From CAVTWD01 sp963738325 (lineage in GTDB: Bacteria; Actinomycetota; Acidimicrobiia; Acidimicrobiales; Ilumatobacteraceae): a DNA stretch of 64,000 nucleotides. The stretch lies in NCBI GenBank assembly GCA_963738325.1, contig CAVTWD010000009.1:558001-622000 (forward strand), written 5' to 3'. The translations under genes and the position numbers were made by a program. The notes below the pieces were generated by a model. The model had not been told where the DNA came from and did not search any database. It was given only the letters and a program-made list of their open reading frames with translations. Below, piece after piece: positions 51,707 through 60,505 of the stretch (position 1 is the stretch's first letter; each line of letters opens with the position of its first letter).

Positions 51707-52499
51707 GCTCGCCGACCCCGCGCGGCGGCCGGCGTCGCTGCGCCATGTCGAGCACGTGATGGGCACGGCCGTGAGCTTTCATGTTCGGGACGAGGCCTCG
51801 GCGAGCGTCCTGCAGCCGGCGCTTCGGCACTTGCACGACATCGACGCCCGGTTCAGCACGTACCGACCCGACAGCGAGATCAGCCGCCTCGCCCACGGGG
51901 TGATCGGGCTTCGAGACTGCAGCGCGGACGTGCGAGTTGTCCTGGCGCTGGCGGAAGCGCTCCGCCTGCGAACACGCGGCTACTTCGATGTGATGAACCC
52001 GGGAGCCGACGGAGCCCTCCGACTCGACCCGTCGGGCGTGGTGAAGGGCTGGGCGGTCGACGGCGCTGCGGCCCTGCTCGCCGGGGCAGGAGCGCGTTGC
52101 TTCTGCATCAACGCCGGCGGCGATGTGGTTACTCGTAGTGACGATCCAGCGCAGACCTGGCGGGTGGGGATCCGCCATCCTCTCGACGCTGCTCGGGTGT
52201 TCGCCGTCGTGGAGGGGACCAACCTCTGCATCGCGACGTCTGGAGCTTACGAGCGCGGCGCACACATCGTCGATCCGCACACCCACCGCCCTCCGACCGG
52301 TGTGCTCAGCGTCACCGTGGTGGGCTCGACCGCGGGTTCGAGCCTGGCCACCGTCGATGCGTTTGCGACGGCCGCGTTCGCGATGGGCCTAGCAGGCATC
52401 TCCTGGATCGCCGGACTTCCGGACTATGGCGTGTGCGCCGTGAACGAGGATCTCCACGCCTTCTATGACGAGGCGTTCAGGCAGCGCCGGGTGGCGTGA
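51693..52499 (+). CDS. apbE: FAD:protein FMN transferase
   Basis: 268 residues. ApbE moves FMN from FAD to a Thr/Ser of target proteins such as the one encoded just upstream. Signature parts: VMGTAVSFHVRDE, DARFSTYRPDSEISRL, GYFDVMNPGA, LDPSGVVKGWAVDGAAALL, FCINAGGDV, and ATSGAYERGAHIVDPHTHRPP with VDAFATAAFAMG (metal ligand region). ATG 51693 overlaps the FMN-binding gene by 14 bases; ATG 51699 is close by. No signal peptide is evident in this copy, which is unusual for an enzyme acting on exported domains. Confidence 0.93.
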   Translation: MAMAELADPARRPASLRHVEHVMGTAVSFHVRDEASASVLQPALRHLHDIDARFSTYRPDSEISRLAHGVIGLRDCSADVRVVLALAEALRLRTRGYFDVMNPGADGALRLDPSGVVKGWAVDGAAALLAGAGARCFCINAGGDVVTRSDDPAQTWRVGIRHPLDAARVFAVVEGTNLCIATSGAYERGAHIVDPHTHRPPTGVLSVTVVGSTAGSSLATVDAFATAAFAMGLAGISWIAGLPDYGVCAVNEDLHAFYDEAFRQRRVA

Positions 52500-52530
52500 G
52501 CCCTCCGCCACGCGGCTTCCCCGATCTCAG

Positions 52531-53270
52531 CTACGGCAGCGGAGTGGGCCGGGGGAGGACAACGGCGATGAAATCTCGGCTGTCCGTGCTGAGGTATCGG
52601 CCGTTGGTGTGCGTCATGGCCGACAGCTGCTCGAGGCCGTGGACACGTCCGTCGCAACCGACGGCATAGGTGGTGTTGAACTGCACCCACTCGTGGTTGA
52701 TGTCGAGCTGCATGGCGCGGACCGCGCCAGCGTTGGCGAGCGTCTGCACGAGATCACCGGACGCTGAGCGCTGGACCTCCGGCCCACACCACGGCGCCGA
52801 CAGCCCCTACGCCCACGCCGGCACGCCACACGAACTGGTTGTTGCGCGGGCCGATGCCCCAGACGCGATTGCCGTCGGTCGCCAGCTGGGGACCGGCCGC
52901 CCGCTCTCGACGATGAGGTCGAGGTTCTGGCGCAGGCTGTCGTAGCCCTGACCGCGCGATCTCGGCGCCCAAACGGCCACATTCACCATGCCTTCGGGCC
53001 GCATTGCGAGGGTGGCCGCACCGGGCCGAAGTTGGACGAGCGTGCGCCCGCCGAGCATGACGCCGCCCTCTCGAAGGCCGCGACCAGCGCGAGACGTCCA
53101 TCGACGGCCACAGCGGGCGGCCGGGCCAAGGCGGCGCCGGGCAGGAACGTGCCCGGGAATTGCCGGAACGACAGCCACCGTGGATCGACCCAGACAACCT
53201 CGTCGAGATAGGACGTGTGAATGGCGTCGGGTCCAATCTCCGTCGCATTCGCGCCGGGCGCGCCTGCCAC
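52531..53270 (-). pseudogene. phosphodiester glycosidase (NAGPA-like) protein, frameshifted
   Basis: Pieces in different frames form one protein: WVDPRWLSFRQFPGTF (53.2 kb), ALVAAF then GVMLGGRTLVQLRPGAATLA and GYDSLRQNLDLIVESGRPV, WGIGPRNNQFVWRAGVGV, and AVRAMQLDINHEWVQFNT, ending SRDFIAVVLPRPTP. This is the phosphodiester glycosidase/DUF2233 family seen on actinobacterial cell surfaces. At least three frame changes are needed (near 53070, 52900, 52760). The N-terminus and signal peptide upstream of 53270 could not be fixed. Confidence 0.65.
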
Positions 53271-53622
53271 GAGTGTTCTGATCGGCGTCCACCGCCCTCA
53301 TGCGGGAGCGCCGGCGACGCCGGCGACACGAGCGGCCGGCGGAGGCACAGGTGGCACAGTCATCGTGGTCGGAGCCGGCCGTCCCGGAGCGTGACGCGAC
53401 AGGGTCATCGGGCTCGGGCTCGATCAAACCGGGCGTCTGCTCGGAAGGGTGTCGGAGTCGCGACGACCGGCCCCGCTCCAGCGGCCGGCGTCCCGCCCTT
53501 GCGCTGCCCTCGACCGCCGTACCGCGCGAGCAAGGGACCGGCAAGCGCGAGAGGTAAGCGTCGCGGGAGACCATCGCGGCCCGGATCCGCGGTCCAGATG
53601 GTGCGGCCGGACGTGACCGCGC

Positions 53623-54234
53623 TCATGCCGCGTGGCGCAGCCACACACTGGCTTGCCCGAGTGCCAGCGCGCCAAGGCCGACGCCAGCCACGAGGCTGGC
53701 GAGCAGAGCGGCTCGACGGAGGCCGGCACCCGCGACGACCCGGTCCACCCGTACCCAGTCGCTCAGCGCCAAGCGGAGGGTGCCGACGAGGTGGCCGAGG
53801 ACATGGACGGTCATGGCCGCGAACCAGAGCACGAAGCTCGCCTTGTGCAGCACGAGTGCGACGGACCGGCCCGAGCCGGGCGTCCACAGCGCGACGATTC
53901 CCGTGGTCACCACCCCGAACGTCAGCAGCACGACGGCCGGCCCTAGCACGCGCAGGAGCAGAGGCGGTGGGCCTCGCCGCACGTACAGTGCGCTACGCGT
54001 GTAGTACCGGAAGAACCGATAGCCGGTGCTCGCGCTCTTCAGCAGCACTGGCGGTACGAGCAGCATCCCAACGAACACGTGCACCCTGAACAGGGTGCCC
54101 ACCTCGAGGAGCGTCACGCCCTCGACGGCGAGGAGTACCAGCAACACAGCCGCGACCGAAGCGGTGAGGGGGGCGTTGCCCTCGACTCCCGACGTGACCT
54201 CGCTTGACTCCCGGGTCTCCTTCACCACGGACAT
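53623..54234 (-). CDS. cytochrome b-like integral membrane protein
   Basis: 203 residues with five hydrophobic helices and His residues within them: LFRVHVFVGMLLV, LVLHKASFVLWFAAMTVHVLGHLVG. The spacing of helix His pairs suggests a b-type haem protein like cytochrome b561/DUF4405 members. It is near the flavocytochrome-FMN-ApbE block and could pass electrons to the flavinylated exported protein; this is inference. ATG 54234 starts MSVVKETRESSEV. No close family name can be given. Confidence 0.7.
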   Translation of the reverse strand: MSVVKETRESSEVTSGVEGNAPLTASVAAVLLVLLAVEGVTLLEVGTLFRVHVFVGMLLVPPVLLKSASTGYRFFRYYTRSALYVRRGPPPLLLRVLGPAVVLLTFGVVTTGIVALWTPGSGRSVALVLHKASFVLWFAAMTVHVLGHLVGTLRLALSDWVRVDRVVAGAGLRRAALLASLVAGVGLGALALGQASVWLRHAA

Positions 54235-54585
54235 CGGCCGCTAGGTGGGGCGCCCTCTCTCGCCGCGGTGGTGTTGGCCGCTTCACGGCCGATTCTCACC
54301 GAACGCTTACGCTCGTCCCACGCGGCGCGCGTGATCCGCTTCGTCGTCAAGTGATCAACTCGGGAAAGCCGTCGAGCCGCGGACGGGTCTATGTGGCGCG
54401 CCCTCGATAGATCGGCGGTCCGCGGGCGCGCGGGCAGGGGCCTCGCTATTGATGCGGCTCACCGCGGTCATGTGGCTCAGGGGTGGACTGTTGATCGAAG
54501 TCGTCGGCGCTAGCTCACGCTGAGCAGACGCGACGCGGGTGCACACGTGCTCCTTGGGCTGCGCCGCGCGTCTCCCTCAGCCCGC
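54235..54585. other. 351-base gap, nothing recognised
   Basis: No credible frame, RNA or repeat. It separates the cytochrome b-like gene from the esterase gene; both are on the minus strand, so it should contain the promoter of the cytochrome b-like gene. Confidence 0.5.
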
Positions 54586-55566
54586 TCACGAGCCACGGGT
54601 GTGGCTTGACAAGAACGACCAGGCGACCGCCGTGGCGTCGAGTGCGTCGCTGGCGCTCTGACCGGCAGGGGGTGGGGTTCGGCTACCCGGCCACGGATGG
54701 TCGGCGCCGACGATTTGCACGAGGCGGACGTCGGTGCCGTCCACGCAACGCCAGGTCTGGGTGGTGACCGAGCCGGCGACGGCCACATCGGGTTCGGTCG
54801 CACACCGGTCGGCGCGACGCCACGCCCCCACGGCAGCCACCGCCGACGCCATGGGAACCGGCCTGTCGGCCGTCCCGTGGATCTCGAGCATGGCGACCGC
54901 CCGCCGCGGCACGCAGGCCGGCAGCTCCAAGGACCCGGCGACCGAGGCCACAGCGACGAAGCGACGCGACTCCTCGCAACCGAGCCGCTGAGCCAACATC
55001 GCGCCGTTGGAATGTCCGACCACGTAGACGCGCCGAACATCCACGGGATAGGTCGTCTCCAAGCGATCCAGCAAGGCCACGACGAACGCCACATCATCGA
55101 CCCCCGCCGCCGATGCCGGGGCACAACACCGGCCCGCGTTCCAGGTCCTTGTGGACCCCAGTGCGATCCCGTCCGGGTAGACGACTATGAACCTATCCTC
55201 ATCGGCCAACTGGTCGAAGCCGGTCTTCGCTTCGAAGCGGGCCGCATCGCTGCCCGCGCCGTGCAGCACCACGAGCAGCGGTACCTCCGTTCCCGCAGGC
55301 ATGGCCGGTAAATGGACGATCGCCGACCGGTGTCGCCCTCCACTGTCCAGTTCCGTTGAGAACGTCACCGCAGAGCTCTGGTCGGGGCACGTCAGCTCAG
55401 GCGCCATCATCCCAGCTGAGTCCGACGCGGCGGACGTGGTCCTGGACGACCTGGCCATCGCGGCAGCCGTCGTCGTGACAGTCGGAGGCGCCATTGACCG
55501 CGCCACGCTCCCCGACCCCGCGCAGGCCGAACAGACCAGCACCCCGACAGCCACCGGCCAGCGCAC
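54586..55566 (-). CDS. exported PHB-depolymerase/LpqC-like esterase
   Basis: About 326 residues. N-terminal hydrophobic signal (WPVAVGVLVCSAC), then a Thr/Ser linker. The alpha/beta-hydrolase domain has PLLVVLHGAGSDAARFE, IVVYPDGIALGSTRTWNAGRCC, VYVVGHSNGAMLAQRLGCE (nucleophile Ser), LEIHGTADRPVP (Asp) and ADHPWPGS (His). The family acts on polyhydroxyalkanoates or feruloyl/acetyl esters outside the cell. GTG 55566 or 55569 is the likely start; longer readings upstream have no sense. It is convergent with nothing and ends before a 351-base gap. Confidence 0.83.
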   Translation of the reverse strand: MRWPVAVGVLVCSACAGSGSVARSMAPPTVTTTAAAMARSSRTTSAASDSAGMMAPELTCPDQSSAVTFSTELDSGGRHRSAIVHLPAMPAGTEVPLLVVLHGAGSDAARFEAKTGFDQLADEDRFIVVYPDGIALGSTRTWNAGRCCAPASAAGVDDVAFVVALLDRLETTYPVDVRRVYVVGHSNGAMLAQRLGCEESRRFVAVASVAGSLELPACVPRRAVAMLEIHGTADRPVPMASAVAAVGAWRRADRCATEPDVAVAGSVTTQTWRCVDGTDVRLVQIVGADHPWPGSRTPPPAGQSASDALDATAVAWSFLSSHTRGS

Positions 55567-55900
55567 CACGGGCGCATTATCGGTCGCACAGCACGCGGCG
55601 AGACGTCGCAGTCGCGATCGTCGTGATCCTCCGTATGGAGAGCGACGTTGGCCGATACCTCCCGTCGTCGACACTGGCCGCCATCCGCGACTGGACCTCC
55701 GAGGCCGCACGACCCCACCGGGTGATCGACAGTCTCGAACATCACCTCCAACGCCTCGAACGCACCAGCCGAGTCGACCATCTCTTTGACCCCGCCCACG
55801 AGGCCGGTTAGTTACTTCAACCTGAAGAACCGGTGGTGAAGGCGGCACCCGTCGCGGCGGCGACGCTTCGGTGGAGTCGCGATTATCGGTGAGCCGCTGC
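55567..55900. other. gap with a possible + strand gene fragment
   Basis: The plus strand at 55637-55811 reads MESDVGRYLPSSTLAAIRDW, then a Leu/Arg-rich helix ending in FDPAHEAG*. The composition is protein-like but the piece is short, has no start context, and I cannot place it. Confidence 0.25.
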
Positions 55901-56118
55901 TCAGCTGGTGAGGGCGGCGATCTTGACGAGGTTGTGGTTGAAAACGCCGTGGCCGCACCAGGTTCGGGCGCCGGTGAGCCCGTCGATGCGTGTTCGGTTG
56001 AGACCGAAGTCCCGCTTGGCGCAGCTGATCCGTCCTTCGCCGCCGGTGCGCCACCGCACCATCCTCTTGAAGGCTCGCCGGTTCTCGATCTGGCGGCGAG
56101 CGGCGTTGGGCTTCCCCT
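55901..56118 (-). pseudogene. DDE transposase C-terminal fragment (IS4/IS5-like)
   Basis: Reading RRAFKRMVRWRTGGEGRISC, AKRDFGLNRTRIDGLTGART and WCGHGVFNHNLVKIAALTS*, this is the last 70 residues of an IS4/IS5-superfamily transposase (R.G.EGRIS..KR..G..R.R..G..G...W.G.GV..HNL). The catalytic core is missing. It abuts the tail of a surface protein at about 56118. Confidence 0.7.
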
Positions 56119-56197
56119 AAGTGGGGAGCGCGACGTAGCGCACGCCGAGGGCGCGCAGGGCGTCTGCGGCGACGGCACGCGGTGTCGCGCCGCAACC

Positions 56198-56341
56198 ACC
56201 ACCGAGCCCGTGACGGGGAGCCTGCCCACGACCGGAGCCGACATCGCCAACGGCGTGCAGGCCGGCCTCGTGCTGCTCGCCGCCGGGATGTGCGTGCTCG
56301 CGCCCCTGAGGTTGGTCCGCTGCTGGGAACAAGAGACCTAA
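56198..56341 (+). pseudogene. LPXTG cell-wall sorting signal of a lost surface protein
   Basis: The frame ends TTTEPVTGSLPTTGADIANG, QAGLVLLAAGMCVLAPLRLV, RCWEQET*. This is a sortase signal: LPTTG (from 56222), a hydrophobic helix and a positively charged tail. Only the end of the gene is left; upstream lies the transposase fragment. No sortase gene is in the window. Confidence 0.65.
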
Positions 56342-56693
56342 CCCCAGGCGACTCGAGCGGCCGCACAGCTCCCCAGCGAGAGCCCGCGACCGCAACCCTG
56401 TTGAGCGCCAGAACGGGCAGATCTGTGCGGCTTCGCGAGAGCATGCGCGCAGGTATATGGAAGTGCTCACGGCACGACACCCTTCAAGCTGTCCACGTCC
56501 CTCACCGACCAGAGTGCGCACGGTCTCCGCTTCGAGCTCTGCAGCTCCAGGCCCCGGTGTGCTGACCCCCTGGCGGTTCGATTCACAGCCTCACCCATCG
56601 GAGCGGGACTGCACTGCCATTAGGCCCCGCTCCTTCACCCCATCAGATATGGCGCGGTGATCCGGTGATGTCGGTCGGGTCGTGGAGGTCCAG
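56342..56693. other. 352-base gap, nothing recognised
   Basis: No convincing frame on either strand. The minus strand from about 56190 down to 56117 ends AADALRALGVRYVALPT*, which could be the C-terminus of another lost gene. Confidence 0.35.
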
Positions 56694-57062
56694 TCACGAT
56701 GCGTGCGGCGTCGATTGCCCGCGATTGCTCGCCGATGACTCTTCGTGCTCGTCGGCAGCTTGACGAGCGTGTCGCCTCGCCATCCAGCGCGTCACCACCA
56801 CCGCAACCGCGACAGGAACCAGGCCGACGAGTAGCACCTCGTCCCGCGACAGACCATCGATGTTGGGTTGCAGCTCCTCCTCGGTCGCCCATCCGAACCA
56901 GAACTCGCTCACGAGAAGCCCAACTCCGAAATAGACGCCTGCTACCACAGCCCACAGCCATTTCGGGCCGGCCCGCCACGAGAGCAGTTGAGCCAGCAGT
57001 CCGCAGCCGATCGACATCGCCGCGAGGTAGAGCAGCCCAGTCGATCCAAGATCCCAGTCCAT
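56694..57062 (-). CDS. small integral membrane protein, unknown family
   Basis: 122 residues, three hydrophobic segments (LLYLAAMSIGCGLLAQLL, WLWAVVAGVYFGVGLLV, VLLVGLVPVAVAVVVTRW), an acidic loop between the second and third, and a His/Arg/Glu-rich tail. ATG 57062 starts MDWDLGSTG with AAGAGGG 5-10 bases upstream. I do not recognise the family. It stands alone between gaps. Confidence 0.7.
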   Translation of the reverse strand: MDWDLGSTGLLYLAAMSIGCGLLAQLLSWRAGPKWLWAVVAGVYFGVGLLVSEFWFGWATEEELQPNIDGLSRDEVLLVGLVPVAVAVVVTRWMARRHARQAADEHEESSASNRGQSTPHAS

Positions 57063-57582
57063 GGCAGCCCTCTTTCCCGAGCACTGCCGCTGGCGAACAA
57101 AGGCACAAACCAGTGCTCAGCCTCACCTACTGACAATGTCCGCTCGCTCGCCGACGGCTGCCAGAGGGGAGGCGAAAGTCCCAGCTTGCGTTCGGAGATC
57201 GTTGTTGCCCGACACGCAGAATGAGCACGTGACCGACACCGAGGGCAGTGACGCAGCGGCCAGCTCTCCGTTGGGATTGTCCTGCGGTGCTCACCGGCGT
57301 CAAGGGCCTTCGCTTCGCTCCGGTCCTGGTCGGACGGCCTGCGGCCGCCCTTGACGCCAGCTCCGCGCCGCGGGAGGCAGCAGAGAGGAAAGCGATGGCC
57401 ATCCTCGCCGAGCGTGTCGCAGCGATCCTCGTTGAGAGTGTCGGCTTACAATTCGTTATGAGGCCAGGCCGCCCCTTTCAGAGAGGTGACCTAGGGCTCT
57501 GGTGCTGCCGCGAACACCGGCGCATGTTCGTAGGTGGATGACTGGTCGCGGGTGGGGCCGCGGAGTGGATGAGGAGGCAGCA
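57063..57582. other. 520-base gap with a long inverted repeat
   Basis: No credible coding frame. The repeat at 57296-57358 is listed separately. The last 60 bases should carry the promoter of the 2TM gene. Confidence 0.5.
57296..57358. repeat. inverted repeat with a 39-base loop
   Basis: GGCGTCAAGGGC (57296-57307) is the exact complement of GCCCTTGACGCC (57347-57358). The loop holds CTTCGCTTCGCTCCGG and CGGACGGCCTGCGGCCG, each able to fold further. Looks like a REP-type or small mobile repeat unit. Confidence 0.6.
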
Positions 57583-57870
57583 ATGACCGACCCGTCCGAG
57601 ATCGAGCAGTCAGCAGGGGTCTCGTCAGCGTACGAGGCCGCCCGAAAGCGGGTGGAGAAGAAGCGCAAGCTCCGCGGGGACGTCGTCGCGTACGTGGTTG
57701 TCAACGCGTTCCTGATCGGTGTCTGGGCCGTGACCGGGCTCGGGTACTTCTGGCCCGGTTGGGTGCTCGCGGGCTGGGGTGTGTTCCTGGTGCTCGACGC
57801 ATGGAACGTTTACTACCGGCAGCCAATCACCGACGATGACATCCAGCACGAGTTGAGCAAGGGACACTGA
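57583..57870 (+). CDS. 2TM-domain protein
   Basis: 95 residues. After a charged N-terminal helix (AYEAARKRVEKKRKLRGDVV) come two helices (VVNAFLIGVWAVTGLGYFW and WVLAGWGVFLVLDAW) as in the small 2TM domain often fused to histidine kinases. An acidic tail DDDIQHEL follows. ATG 57583 has GAGGAGG 6 bases before it. Function unknown. Confidence 0.82.
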   Translation: MTDPSEIEQSAGVSSAYEAARKRVEKKRKLRGDVVAYVVVNAFLIGVWAVTGLGYFWPGWVLAGWGVFLVLDAWNVYYRQPITDDDIQHELSKGH

Positions 57871-57975
57871 GCAGGCACAGCCGCCCACTCACCCGGCCGG
57901 TCGGCGGTTCCCTGTGGGATGGGTGCGCGCGGGCCAGGAGAACGTTTGCCATCCGCAAGTGTGGGGAGGACGGAA

Positions 57976-58155
57976 ATGCAGGAATGGGAGTACATGGCTT
58001 TCGATCTTGCGAAGCCGCGGAAGGACATCGAGGACCTCAACCGGCTGGGTCGCGAGGGGTGGGAGGCCGTCGCGATGGTGTCATCGTGGGGGGTCGGCTG
58101 GCGTTGGGTGCACCCCATCGTTCTGTTGAAGCGACTGCTCCCGGACAGACCGTGA
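57976..58155 (+). CDS. small DUF4177-like protein
   Basis: 59 residues: MQEWEYMAFDLAKPRKDIED, then LNRLGREGWEAVAMVSSWG and a short hydrophobic/basic end (LLKRLLPDRP). The pattern WEY...LN.LG.EGWE.V matches the DUF4177 type. ATG 57976 has GGAGGACGG upstream. Function unknown. Confidence 0.72.
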   Translation: MQEWEYMAFDLAKPRKDIEDLNRLGREGWEAVAMVSSWGVGWRWVHPIVLLKRLLPDRP

Positions 58156-58215
58156 CGCGGTCGTGTTTACCACGCCTAGGCGCTGTCACCCATCGACATT
58201 CCTGGGCCGTACAGA

Positions 58216-59774
58216 GTCATTGGATAGCGGGGTCCACCCGCCTGGCGGCGTGATGCGGTAGTTGTTGTGTGGGCGGGGCCGAGTGATCGGAGCGCTCATT
58301 TCGCGTTCGAGGCGTGGCGACGCCCAGGGCCATCTGGCCGGGGTGGTGGCGCGTTTGGAGGCGGTGGTCGCACGGTTGGAGGCGGCCTTGGCGGAGCGGG
58401 ACGCGGCGATCGCGGATCGCGACGCCCGCATCGCCGAGCTGGAGAAGCTGCTGGGCGAGTCGCACCGGGCGGGCAAGCGGCAGGCGGCGCCGTTCTCCAG
58501 GGGCGAGCCCGACGACGAGCCGGCACGGCCGGGCCGCAAGCGGGGCGATGCTCACGGCCGGCACGGGCATCGGATGACGCCGGCGAATCCCGACCGCGAG
58601 CTGAACGCGCCGCTGCCCGGGTGCTGCCCGCACTGCGGCGGTCAGGTGGACCACGAACGTGACGCCGAGCAGTTCCAGGTCGATCTGCCCGAGATGGCCC
58701 CCACGGTGACCCGTATCACGGTCGCTGTGGGCCGCTGCCGGTCGTGCGGGCGGCGGGTGCAGGGACGCCATCCCGAGCAGAGCTCGGACGCGCTGGGGGC
58801 GGCCGGCTCCCAGGTGGGCCCGGTGGCCAAGGGATGGGCGGCGTGGCTGCACTACGGGCTGGGCCTGTCCTTCGCCAAGTGCGCCCGGCTGCCCGGCCGC
58901 CTGGGCATCGACGTCACCCCCGGCGCCCTGTGCCAGGCTGCCCAGACGACCGGCACCGACCTGGTGGCGGTGCACGCCGAGATCGTGCGACGCGTCAACG
59001 TCGCACCGATGGTCGTGATGGACGAGACTGGCTGGCGCGTCGGCGGGCACAGCGCCTGGGTGTGGGTGGCCACCACCGAAGACGCCACCGCCTATGACGT
59101 GGCCGACGGCCGTGGCTTCGAGCAGGCCTGCGACCTCGTCGACGAGGACTACGACGGGGTGATCGTGCGCGACGGCTGGGCCCCGTACCGCAACTACCTG
59201 GCCGCCACCCACCAGACCTGCACCGCGCACCTCCTGCGCCGCTGCGACGAGCTGCTCTGTGACCTGCCCGGCTGGGCCCGGGGCACCCCCCGCCAGGTGA
59301 AGGACATCCTCCTCGACGGCCTCGCCGCCCGCGACCTCGACGACACCGGCCGAGCCGAGGTCATCACCGATCTCGCTGAACGAGTCGAGCTGCTCGCCGA
59401 CCAGGCCCACCCCCACGACGAGAACCGCAAGCTCGTCGCTCATCTCGCCAACGAGGCGCCGGCGCTGTTCACCTTCCTCGCCCAACCCGACGTCGACGCC
59501 ACCAACTGGCGGGCCGAGCAGGCCATCCGCCCCGCGGTCGTGAACCGCAAGGTCTGGGGCGGCAACCGCACCTGGCGCGGCGCCGCCACCCAGAGCCGGA
59601 TGATGAGCGTGCTGCGCACCGCATCCCAGCAAGGCGTCGACGCCATCGACTTCCTCGCCCGCCTGGCCCGAGCCCCCACCCCCGACGCCATCCCAGCCCT
59701 CTTCACCTGAAAGCGGGACCGCGCCCGCGATCACTCAACCCAAACCGACCCGGCGCGGGCCGCTATCCAAGTAC
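58216..59774 (+). mobile_element. IS66-family insertion sequence with perfect target duplication
   Basis: 1,559 bp. Inverted ends are GTCATTGGATAGCGG (58216-58230) and, read inward from 59774, GTACTTGGATAGCGG. The 8-bp duplication CGTACAGA stands on both sides (58208-58215, 59775-59782), the size made by IS66 elements. It has only the large transposase gene, no tnpA/tnpB, as in the ISBst12-type subgroup. The intact ends and frame suggest a recent insertion. Confidence 0.92.
58283..59710 (+). CDS. tnpC: IS66-family transposase
   Basis: 475 residues, intact. A coiled-coil leucine-zipper region (residues 20-65) is followed by a zinc-finger part (PGCCPHCGGQV, CRSCGRRVQGRH) and the DDE core: MVVMDETGWRV (Asp), VIVRDGWAPYRNY (Asp), HLLRRCDEL, and NWRAEQAIRPAVVNRKVWGGNR (Glu). 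GTG 58283 starts MIGALISRSRR; TTG 58262 is an alternative. Confidence 0.95.
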   Translation: MIGALISRSRRGDAQGHLAGVVARLEAVVARLEAALAERDAAIADRDARIAELEKLLGESHRAGKRQAAPFSRGEPDDEPARPGRKRGDAHGRHGHRMTPANPDRELNAPLPGCCPHCGGQVDHERDAEQFQVDLPEMAPTVTRITVAVGRCRSCGRRVQGRHPEQSSDALGAAGSQVGPVAKGWAAWLHYGLGLSFAKCARLPGRLGIDVTPGALCQAAQTTGTDLVAVHAEIVRRVNVAPMVVMDETGWRVGGHSAWVWVATTEDATAYDVADGRGFEQACDLVDEDYDGVIVRDGWAPYRNYLAATHQTCTAHLLRRCDELLCDLPGWARGTPRQVKDILLDGLAARDLDDTGRAEVITDLAERVELLADQAHPHDENRKLVAHLANEAPALFTFLAQPDVDATNWRAEQAIRPAVVNRKVWGGNRTWRGAATQSRMMSVLRTASQQGVDAIDFLARLARAPTPDAIPALFT

Positions 59775-60008
59775 CGTACAGATTGCCCTGATGGAGGATG
59801 TGGGGCAACGACGCGTGGTTGTTCCGTAGCGTCGGGGGTGTGGTCGGGGGTGTCTCTCGAATGCCCTGCCACCGTGATGGTTGGCTTCTGAACGAACTGA
59901 TTCGTCGACCAGGTCCCGTCGCGGGGTGGCTCGTAAGAGGAACGGCATCGATCACGTATCAGGTGTGCCCGCCGCGGCGAACCCGCCAGCAGAGCAAGGG
60001 AGCACGCC

Positions 60009-60173
60009 ATGTTCATCATCGGGATCGACCCGCACAAGCGGTCCCACACAGCGGTCGCCGTCGACCGCTCTGAGATCGTCGTAGACACGATCCGTGTCGA
60101 CGCCGATCGCCATCAACGGGTCCGCCTGTTGCAGTGGGTGAGGTCGAGGGTGACCGCAGCTATCGCGACTTGA
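60009..60173 (+). pseudogene. IS110-family transposase, N-terminal fragment
   Basis: MFIIGIDPHKRSHTAVAVDR and DTIRVDADRHQRVRLLQWV form the first 42 residues of an IS110 transposase, with the first Asp of the DEDD RuvC-like domain (GIDPHK). After codon 43 the frame runs into foreign sequence and stops at 60173. The junction lies at about 60135 where a CoA-binding gene fragment begins. IS66 sits 230 bases upstream. Confidence 0.8.
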
Positions 60174-60451
60174 AGAGCATTCCCGGTGGCGTCGACGCGG
60201 TCGTGATCGCCACCGCGCCCGACCAGGCGGACGGCACGATGCGCGAGTGCGATGAGCTCGCCATCAGGCACGTGTGGATGCACCGGGGTCCCGGCGCGGG
60301 CAGCGTCAGCGACACGGCCACGGCTTACGGGCGTGAGGACGGCATCACAGTGATCGCCGGTGGCTGTCCGCTCATGTTCGAACCGACCGCGGACTTTGGC
60401 CACAAGGTCATGCGGGTCATCTACCGGGGACACATTCCGAAGACCGTTTGA
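60134..60451 (+). pseudogene. CoA-binding (YccU-like) protein, N-terminally truncated
   Basis: 105 residues. The Rossmann-like CoA-binding domain is seen as VEGDRSYRDLKSIPGGVDAV, VIATAPDQ, LAIRHVWMHRGPGAGSVSD, TVIAGGCPLMFEPTADFGHKVMR. About 30 residues with the first glycine-rich loop are missing, replaced by the IS110 fragment. A GTG at 60134 could still start the remainder. Confidence 0.75.
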
Positions 60452-60505
60452 CAGCCGGAGCACATCAAGCCTTCGCCGGCCAGCCCGACGACAGAGGAGG
60501 AGGTC

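Noticed and set aside
58217..59734. 500-residue minus-strand frame covering the IS66 transposase
   Set aside because: Mirror frame of the intact transposase; Val/Gly/Ala-rich, no domains.
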